From Hofstenia miamia (lineage: Eukaryota > Xenacoelomorpha > Acoela), in NCBI GenBank assembly GCA_004352715.1, contig SCFE01000076.1, positions 912,485 to 976,484 of the forward strand: a stretch of 64,000 nt of DNA, read 5' to 3'. A model generated the notes under the pieces. The model searched no databases and had not been told where the DNA came from. It was given only the letters and a program-made list of their open reading frames with translations. The translations under genes were made by a program, and so were the position numbers. Positions 56,601-64,000 of the stretch are shown one piece after another; positions within the stretch are counted from its first letter, which is position 1; the number at the start of each line of letters is the position of its first letter.

Positions 56601-56971
56601 TCAAATGTTTAATCTATTTCAGGAAGTATGACTCTCAATTTAAAAGGCGATGCCAATTATGTTGGCTTACCCTAAAAAACGAGGTTTGCTGAAAACGTAC
56701 CTGAAATGTATGAAAAGTACTTCAAGGAAGCCATCCTTCCTCCAAGGACCTGTATAAATTATTAACAAAATAATAAAATTAATATGTGCTTTAGGGTTAA
56801 AGACTAATAGATTTATGTTTGTTTGCAAAGCTATAAATATATGCTTCTAGTTTGTTTCTTCTATTTTCAAACATATTTCTGATTAATATTTAAAGTATTA
56901 ATATATATATGGTAATTTAGTTTTGCATAGATACTGTTAGTATATGTTTAGAAATGTCCTTAATTACAAAA

Positions 56972-57127
56972 AAAGACATTCCTCGGACACTGAAGGCATG
57001 GTAGTGAGAATATTGAAAGAAAAACAGTTAAGGCTTCAGTTACAGACTCATTTTGTGCTTAATTTTAATCAATTGTACATTTATTATGTTAAAATATAGT
57101 ATTTATGGCATTTTCAGTAATTTTAAA
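56972..57127. repeat. Conserved non-coding block downstream of unit B (matches 62990-63144)
   Basis: About 155 bp are nearly 90% identical by eye to 62990-63144, including GACATTCCTC-ACACTGAAGG and CATGGTAGT-AGAATATTG, then TTACAGACTCATTTTGTGC and ATCAATTGTACATTTATTAT. It lies after the SLG-STW gene in both units. It is better conserved than the coding parts, so it is likely part of the mobile unit with a function or a recent conversion. Confidence 0.75.
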
Positions 57128-58290
57128 GCAAAAAAAATTTTGACAAAAAATTTTCTAAAGGTACCCCTTGAAAAATTTTAAGTTAGTGGACCATTTTTGA
57201 AGAATTATTTCTCAAAACTTTTAAAAATTACCACCCCCTTTTTATTACATATTCATGTAGATAAAGACTAGAACTTTCGAATTGTATAGGACCAATACTG
57301 GTCTGAAAATTTTCAAAATTTTACTGTGAGAAAGTAAAAAAACGACTAAGTCCAAAAAATTTTTTTTATTTAACCACATTTTCAAATGTATTAAATAATT
57401 TTTGGCTTCTAACCCCAACAACCAAGGTTGGATTATGAACACCATTTAAAAATCTAAAAATTGATATAATTAAATATTTTTATATTTAATTTACCACAGA
57501 ATTTATTTTCTCATTAATGGCATTGTCTAAAAGCTGAAATAGTTGTTATTTAATGAATTAACAAAAAAACTGAGTTCCTAAAACTCTCCCTAGATGGCAT
57601 CAAAATCAAAATAATTAATTTTAAATTTGAAGAATTATTAACTGAACCCTGACCAACCAAAGGCCAAAAACACCACACTTGGAAAAACAGCTTAAAATTA
57701 TGTCAGTATTTCCATTAATATTTCATATTAACAAATGCTGGACTATTTATTGAAATGATAATCAAAGTTATGATCTAATTAATACAAACTTTCATCTTTG
57801 CCATATTTTAAACTCAATATTTGCCAAAATATTTTCTAGAAATTGTCTATTACTTAAGTATTGCTAATCCTAGACAATTTCAAAATAATATCCATTATAG
57901 ATGATCAAGTTTAAAGTAATTCTAGGCTTAAAAATATTGTAATTCAATTCTAAATTTTTTAACACTTGATGTAAGAGTTATTATATTCACTAGCAAGTAT
58001 CTTTAGGGTATTACACATTTTAAATTTATGAGCCTGATATGTATACCTAAAGTAAAAGCATTTTGATAACATTAAGAAGTTTTTAATATCATTTTTTAAT
58101 CTTTTATGTACAATATAATAATAAGGCAATGATCAAATTTTATTTTGTAAGTGAAGTTAATAAAATCAAGTAAGATTATATTAAATGCATAATGAAGAAA
58201 GTTTTCTCACATTTAACTTGTTTATGATATTATTGATTAAAAATAGAAATTTATTGTAAAATTAATTCGTAATATTTCTAATTTTATTTA
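57128..58290. other. No gene recognised
   Basis: AT-rich interior of YR unit B, probably intron or spacer. An acceptor-like TTTTATTTAG at 58281-58291 precedes a short frame TDEDTSSDVEFIPIIPK. Confidence 0.45.
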
Positions 58291-58291
58291 G

Positions 58292-60662
58292 AACTGATGA
58301 AGATACCTCTTCAGATGTGGAATTTATACCAATAATACCAAAGTATATTCAAAATTATGCTATTTTCATAAATTGATTTATTGTTAGATAAATGTTTAGG
58401 CTTTAGATAAAAGAGTTAAAATATTGTCAAGGCACTGGATACAAAAAATAATGCGTGCACAAAATACTTTGGTCCAAAATTTTTGTTTTTAAAAAACCTG
58501 AAACTTATTCATAAGAAATTTCACAGCTATGCATAATGTAAAAATTTTACTGTAAAATAAATTATTCTGGCTTTCCATCAAAAAAAGGAACTGAATACTG
58601 TGAGAAATTGGAAAGTGTGAGGAGTGGATACAAATCCAAAATTATCTAAAACCTGTATATGTATATATATATATATATATATTACATTAGACTTAAAAAT
58701 TAAAATAATTTCAAATACTGCTTGGGGCCATAAATTTATAGATATATATATTTTAGACCAATATTGATTGATATTGGACAAGGTGAGCTAAGTGCTACTA
58801 CTACTAGTTCATCTGACGAAGGAGGTACAAGATTAATTTGAAATTTTCTAATTTTTTTAGGGTACTTTCAAAAGAAATGTCAAATATTGCTGTCTATGCA
58901 ACAAAAAAGGTAAAAGATTTGCACAACATCTCTGTGGGGTTCATCAAGTATCTCAACATATCAAGTCACTCTCTAATTTGTCACCTTATGCCTATAAAAA
59001 AACACTGATCTTTTTATGTGTGTTACAATGCAATTGTCAGAAAGACCTCAAACCATAAAATTCAAAAAAAAATTTCCAAATAATTCCCGGCGGTAAACTC
59101 TAATTTCCACTATTATTACTATTGTGTTTTAGGAACATTTTCTCAATTCTATTCAGGCTTTATATTGCAGATTCAAAGCAAAGAGTATTCAAATTTGCCT
59201 TTTCATAAACATATTGATTTATATATCAAATCTGAGATGTTAAATGCAAAAGAAAAACCCAATGTAACCAGCTATTATCTGCAAACCTTTGAAAAAACTT
59301 TGAACAGAGAATGTAAAATTGTTGAAATATTAAGGGAAGAAACTAAGGATTTTTGCAATTTCAGAGACATCATGCAAACACTAATTAAAATTAGAAGAGA
59401 AATGAAGTGGTGTGTTGAGTAGGTTTAAGTCATAAATTTTCTATATTTACTGTTTCTTAGATATCTTTGCAAGATGATTACAAGAACAATAGCATTCTTT
59501 AAATATGAAATTGCCTTTGGCACTGGAGATGTATCTTAATTTTTACTTATATTTTTAACACTAATTTAGAATGCAAAATATAACAAAACTCTGGTAGCCC
59601 TTTTAGAATCTAGGAGAAGTCTTAAGAGAACTGTTCCAGTCTCTCAGAGGGAAAAAATAGATGTAATGTCAATCATTCAACCTGATTTCGAGGCAATATC
59701 AGAAATATCAAATGTAATTCTTTAGTTATACCAAGAGTCAATTGTATTCTAGGCTTCTCACCAATATCTTTTAAAATCTCAGGTTTCTGAAACCTGGTTC
59801 AATGTTCTCGGTGTTTACCTCCTTATACTTAATGGCCTTAGGCCAAAAACCTTGCTTTCACTCAAGTCATCACACATCAAGGAATCAACTATTCATGAGG
59901 GAAATTTCTCTTTAATAATGATCATACCAAATAAACTAAGGCTGGCACTAAAACACAGTATATTTTCTTTCTAAAGTGTTGTAATTCTTTTAGGTTTTAG
60001 CAACATCCACGCGTTCATAAGATCACTTCAAACAGAAATGACAACTTTTGAAAAATCAAAATTTTTTTTTAGGAATGGTAACAATAACTGAAAAACTTTT
60101 CAGTATTACTCTTGCGCACTACAAAAATGATGACGATGTTCATTTGTTTACATACAAGGGGGCTGAAGTAACTTCTACCAGAATTGGGAGATTAATTAAA
60201 TATTGGCCTGAAGATATTCAAAATACCCTTCAATAAATAATAATAAAAACATAAGTTTGACAAGGCAATCTCAATAATCAGCTAAAATTAAATTTAATGG
60301 GGTAACTATATTTTATTATAGGGATTGCTATGAAGTCAAACCAAATAGCACCATCAAATTATGTAATTAAGCACTATAAATATATTGGTTTAAATAGCTT
60401 TAGATATGTAATATTGAAGTTGTTAGCATCAACTGCTTTAAATATGACATTTGGTGAGTTAACATCAACTTATATAAGAAGATGTTTATCATTGGGGAAC
60501 ATAAAGAACAATTCAGGAACACTCAAATTAAGCATTCAATCATCACTGGAGTATGACTTACTGACAGCCGAAAAATTCCATAGCAGCATTAGCAACATTA
60601 ACCCTAGTTCTATGGAGGGTGGCGATTTTGACCACCTCATTTTTATATCTGACACCATTTAA
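58292..60662 (+). pseudogene. YR unit B, second gene: zinc finger, recombinase core and C-terminus
   Basis: The parts in order are as follows. An acidic exon (58292-58340). A Cys/His finger at 58865-59050 (YCCLCNKKGKRFAQHLCGVH then LSPYAYKK). The N-terminal domain at 59165-59420 (KPNVTSYYLQTFEKTLNREC, KIVEILREETKDFCNF). 59577-59740 with VALLESRRSLKRTVPVSQRE and SIIQPDFEAISEIS. Box I at 59790-59950 (GVYLLILNGLRPKTLLSLK), where the Arg codon is 59840-59842. A C-terminal exon 60330-60662 with IGLNSFRYVILKLL (Arg of the HxxR-type box) and LEYDLLTAEKFHSS. Compared with unit A the last box has His changed to Tyr and Tyr changed to His, so catalysis should be lost. Introns of about 40-50 bp separate the parts. 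It is best described as a Crypton/DIRS-like tyrosine recombinase; the exact family is open. Confidence 0.65.
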
Positions 60663-60939
60663 TAAATATGACTACATAAGCGCCACCACTGCTTTACTTT
60701 TATTTTATGGATGTCCGAAACTCATAGAACACATTACTTCGTTCAGCGGATCTATCTATGTTGACAAAATCACGGAAATGTGCAGACTTCAACAGCTTAG
60801 AATTTACTCTAACATGCATGTGTCTTTGATTTGTTGATAATAAACCAATGACAATCGTTGCTGCTCTCTGATCGATAACAGGAGACTACAGAAGCACACA
60901 CACAGCGTCATGGCGGCAAGGTTACCATGACAAGCTCAA
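60663..60939. other. Spacer between unit B and piggyBac fragment
   Basis: No recognised feature; less AT-rich towards 60900. A TTAA that would mark a piggyBac end was not securely placed. Confidence 0.4.
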
Positions 60940-61656
60940 TTGCAAGCTCAAGCTGCGCTTTGTGCTACAAATGAAGAAGAACAAAATATCAACGACGATA
61001 TTGATAGTGACAGTCATTCAGATGAAAACATATCCGATTTGAATGACATCCACGAAGAACAAGCTGCTGAACCCGCTGCGCAATCTTCTGTAAGAGGATC
61101 CAGTGCTGGTGACGTATTAGAGAACAAAGAATGGAAGGACAAAAATGGGAACTTAACTTATGGTCGCCTGAACCACCTATCGAAAAGCGGAGATGCTGGG
61201 AGAACATTTTGCATCAAAAAGGAGGACCAACAGATTGTGCTAAGAAGACTTCTCTTCTGGAAACGTAGGAGTTATTTTTTCCTGATAAGGATCTTGCTAA
61301 AATTGATCGATATACGATGAAGAAGGCAGAAGCAGCAGGTGAACATAAAGAACTTTCTGTGAGTAGTTTGAATGCAGCAATTGGATTCATGTACTTTCAT
61401 GGTACGAACTTTCATCAGAAATTGCCTTTGTATGATTTGTACAACACAGCATCTTCTTTTTACATGACTTGTATGTCTAAAAACACTCACTATTGAATAC
61501 TGGCTTCGATTCCTACAATTTGACAATCACGAGACCAGAGGAAAGAAAACACAATTATCGCTTCGCAGCAGTAAGACAGTTGTGGAATTCGTGGAACAAC
61601 CGTCTTCCATCTTTCTTCAACAGCAGTGGTAATGTAACTGTCGACGAACAAGTTGT
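60940..61656 (+). pseudogene. piggyBac-like transposase N-terminal half, frameshifted
   Basis: 60940-61260 reads an acidic N-terminus (EEEQNINDDIDSDSHSDENI) and KEWKDKNGNLTYGRLNHLSK. After a frameshift, FFPDKDLAKIDRYTMKKAEA, ELSVSSLNAAIGFMYFHGTN and LPLYDLYNTASS follow. After another shift it reads FDNHETRGKKTQ, FAAVRQLWNSWNNRLPSFFN and GNVTVDEQVV. The last is the piggyBac T-V-D-E-Q-L box that carries the first catalytic Asp region. The frame stops at a TAG, and the remaining two thirds of the transposase are absent: at about 61657 the sequence switches to YR unit C. A TTAA-specific DNA transposon relic. Confidence 0.75.
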
Positions 61657-62788
61657 GTAGTATCTTTTCTGAAATGTTAATGGTAACATAGACCTCACTA
61701 CTAGGAAACGTCTACACCTTGTAGTAAAAAAATATCTTAACCTTGATGTAGAAATTTCTGCAACGAATATTAGAAAAATGTGGGATACAGAAATCCTAGG
61801 CAATAATTCATATAATGAAAAAGAACGTATGTCCCATTTAAAACAGACTGCGCACTGTGAAGCCACAGCTGTGAAATTTTACAAAAAGGAGACACCTTGG
61901 AGAGAGCCTGTCACATTACAAAACTCCGTCTTCTTCAGAGCAATGTCGTTCTACTGAGAGGCCTATTGTAAAGACTGTAAGATTTGATGAATCTGCCACT
62001 CATGTAAGGTTTTTTAAAATTCTCCATAATTCATTTATATTATAGAAACGATCAATTCTAAAAACAAAGGCAGACCCTATACCTGAGGTTGAGAAAACTT
62101 CTTCAGATAGTGAGGGTATCCCAAAAGCTGTAAAGATTTTTACAATACATAAATCTCTAAATTCTTTTCTAGAAATTAGCTAAGAGCAGCATAGCAAATG
62201 TATAATAATTTTTTTAATTTTGAATATACAATTAGAGTTGTGAGAGTGAAGATAATGCAGAGGAGTCTGCAGATGAATTTAATGCCTCAAGGCTCAATTT
62301 GTCATTAATGAATTTGACAATAGAAGGGGAGGCCCAAAATGAAAAAACCACAAATTGCTTAGAAGAATCAAAGCAAATTCCGCCTAATCCAGAATTTGTA
62401 TTTAAGAAGCCCATTGTGGCTGAGAAAAACCCTGGAACAGATAATGTAAAACAAATATTTTTAAATGTTGCTTAGATCTTTTTAGACTAAATCCAATGTG
62501 TCTATTTTAAGAACCTCAGAGCTCTATGTTTCATCACTGGCCGTTATTAGAAAAAAAATAAAGTAACTAAATTAATGAAATATAAATATTAATGACTATT
62601 TAGATCTTTTAAAGCTGGAAAATGGAATGATTATCAAATGAAAATGGAATGATTATCAAATGAAAATGATTTCCTCTTTAGGCATGCTTAGTACATGGCC
62701 CACATTACAGAAGCTAAAAATAATGCTAGAAAAGTATAGTCCCAGTGAAACAGATTTGAAAAGGATTTATGAGAAAAGCCAACTATAA
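61657..62788 (+). pseudogene. YR unit C: recombinase C-terminus, KxVxF, SILK, acidic and STW segments
   Basis: Directly after the piggyBac piece, the frame NVNGNIDLTTRKRLHLVVKK, then DVEISATNIRKMWDTEILGN and LKQTAHCEATAVKFYKKE, gives the recombinase signature. Arg is at codon 61772-61774, His at 61853-61855 and Tyr at 61880-61882, nine residues after the His; all are intact. After a one-base shift, TERPIVKTVRFDESATH is followed by a 42-bp intron (62004-62045) and KRSILKTKADPIPEVEKTSS. A further exon (62230-62450) has SRLNLSLMNLTIEGEAQ, and about 62604-62788 has SFKAGKWNDYQMKMISSLGM and STWPTLQKLKIMLEKYSPSE, then DLKRIYEK. A 17-bp tandem repeat lies near 62640. Upstream recombinase parts (box I) are missing. 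Confidence 0.6.
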
Positions 62789-62989
62789 AAACTCTAAATT
62801 TTAACTTGTTTTGTCATTGTTAACCAAATATATCCCTGTTCATATTGTCATTTTAGTAATTGGTTTCAGATGGATTTCTTACCAATATTTGTTGAAATAT
62901 TATAAAGTAATTCTGTTAAGAGTAATTATAAAATATTATTATATAAAATACTGCTAAAATATGTTTAGAACCTAGCTTAATCGCTAAAT

Positions 62990-63144
62990 AAAGACATTCC
63001 TCTAACACTGAAGGCATGGTAGTAAGAATATTGGAAAAGAAGAGAAAAGGCTTTAGTTACAGACTCATTTTGTGCATAATTTTCATCAATTGTACATTTA
63101 TTATGCTAAAATATAGTTTTTATATCATTTTCAGTTGTTTTAAA
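62990..63144. repeat. Conserved non-coding block downstream of unit C (matches 56972-57127)
   Basis: Partner of the block after unit B, in the same position relative to the STW gene. It supports the view that B and C derive from the same larger unit, including non-coding DNA. Confidence 0.75.
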
Positions 63145-63580
63145 TGAAAAATAATAATTATTATTATTCCACATTTTCCTGGACACTGGTCCACTTTTTC
63201 CAATGTATTAAGATAGGAGTTTTGGAAAAATGGACATTTTAGGTTGACACTGTAGCAGCTAGAATTTCCATGCAATTAAGCTAATATTTTAAGCAGTAAA
63301 ATTCACTCTTATGAACTACATGTAAATAAAGTTTTAGGACCAGGCTAAGTATAAATGAATAAATGCACGGTATAATGCATATTTTGGGTTTATAGGGGAT
63401 AAATTAATGCATTTTTATGCTGCATATGCAACAAAATTGTCATTTCTAAGAAAAATATGCACCATGTGCTAATCAATTTGCAGCAAGGCAATTGGCCATT
63501 GGCCGTACGTTGTTTCTTTCATTTATTCAAATCTTGCATTTACATTGTAAACAAAACATTTACATTGTTATCTTCAATTT
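63145..63580. other. No gene recognised
   Basis: AT-rich spacer; TGCATATTTT/ATGCAT words are repeated around 63360-63460. Nothing else is seen. Confidence 0.4.
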
Positions 63581-63581
63581 G

Positions 63582-64000
63582 CGATGCCTAAACTAACGTC
63601 TAAATCGTCACTAAATACAGCAAAGAGTATGATTGTCTCTGAGCAGGAGACTTAAATTTAGTTTGTAAAGTATGCAACAAAACCGTTCAAAGAAATTTCA
63701 ACTTACACAGCAAATTTCTTCTTCCAAATATTCATGTAACAATTGCCAAAATTCCGCCAATGCAACTATTGGAAATTATTTGCAGCCAAATTCCAGAGAA
63801 TACTATATGGATATTGCCGAAATGCTTACATCTGCTAAAATCCCTCTCAACAAACTGAACAACCCTATATTTGCAAGAATATTAGTCCAATGGACAAAGC
63901 AGACAACCCAATTAATTCGGTTTAATTATGCTCAAAGGTTTTCGACAAAAAACTTCAACAAGTTAGAGCAGTCAGTTTTGAAAAAGAAGTGGATTTCAGT
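63582..64000 (+). pseudogene. CGGBP1/hAT-like BED-type fragment, runs off the window
   Basis: The ATG at 63582 opens MPKLTSKSSLNTAKSMIVSE and stops early. In the next frame DLNLVCKVCNKTVQRNFNLH gives a C-x2-C...H zinc-finger start. A third frame has YYMDIAEMLTSAKIPLNKLN and NPIFARILVQWTKQT. The pair finger plus (F)xxDLxEMLxxAxIPLxKLxNPxFRxFL is the arrangement of CGGBP1-like proteins derived from hAT transposases. Three frames for one protein mean it is decayed. The rest lies beyond 64000. Confidence 0.55.

Noticed and set aside
8121-58681. Many (TA)n tracts as replication or matrix elements
   Set aside because: They are scattered, of variable length and often at contig joins, so microsatellite expansion and assembly breakpoints explain them better.
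1-64000. tRNA, rRNA, CRISPR array, riboswitch or bacterial operon
   Set aside because: No tRNA A/B box pair with a cloverleaf, no rRNA-like core and no regularly spaced direct repeats with unique spacers were seen. The (TA)n and other repeats are ordinary microsatellites.

Overview
The window is AT-rich metazoan DNA. It has spliced host exons, many decayed transposons of eukaryotic classes, frequent (TA)n microsatellites and 13 assembly gaps or single N's. No bacterial features (operons, Shine-Dalgarno sites, CRISPR) are present. Two host loci are recognisable: an SLC5-family sodium-coupled transporter and ERLEC1, an ER lectin. The transposon mix (P-element-like, several hAT, mariner, a DD41D Tc1/mariner relative, Tc1, piggyBac, Penelope-like, LINE, Gypsy) and a TATA plus TCATTC initiator core promoter fit an invertebrate, perhaps an arthropod. 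I cannot name the species.

Layout. 1-7.4 kb: a P-element/THAP9-like transposase pseudogene whose 3' part is present twice around a 1-kb gap, a gag-like fragment and a hAT transposase C-terminus. 7.4-13.7 kb: exons 1-3 of an SLC5 transporter (minus strand) interleaved with two near-identical copies of a hAT fragment. 15.4-16.3 kb: a non-autonomous hAT element with an 8-bp target-site duplication. 16.7-28.9 kb: LINE fragments, a Penelope-type GIY-YIG remnant, a LINE ORF1 with an esterase-like domain, a LINE with ORF1, endonuclease and reverse transcriptase (minus strand, broken), and a Gypsy gag-protease fragment. 29.5-33.5 kb: the last two exons of an SLC5 transporter, again minus strand, with two single-base frame breaks. 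38.1-40.4 kb: a Penelope-like element with inverted arms, one of them interrupted by a mariner whose TA target site can still be read. 41.3-44.05 kb: the two last exons of ERLEC1 (minus strand). 45.7-46.8 kb: an orphan core promoter with a spliced leader, and a DD41D transposase. 47.2-63.1 kb: three related, intron-bearing, decayed units encoding tyrosine-recombinase (YR) like domains. The units also carry a K-x-V-x-F plus S-I-L-K motif pair, zinc fingers and short introns. They are mixed with Tc1 and piggyBac debris. 63.6-64 kb: a CGGBP1/hAT-like fragment.

How it fits together. The host genes are split by transposon-filled introns, and the SLC5 exons are in an impossible order for one gene: N-terminal exons lie downstream of C-terminal exons on the same strand. 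Most gaps are flanked by the same sequence on both sides, so unmerged overlaps or haplotype duplicates are likely, and copy number and order here should be read with caution. The most novel material is the 47-63 kb YR family. Its catalytic signature can be read directly, one intron is better conserved than the exons around it, and a downstream non-coding block is better conserved than the coding region.
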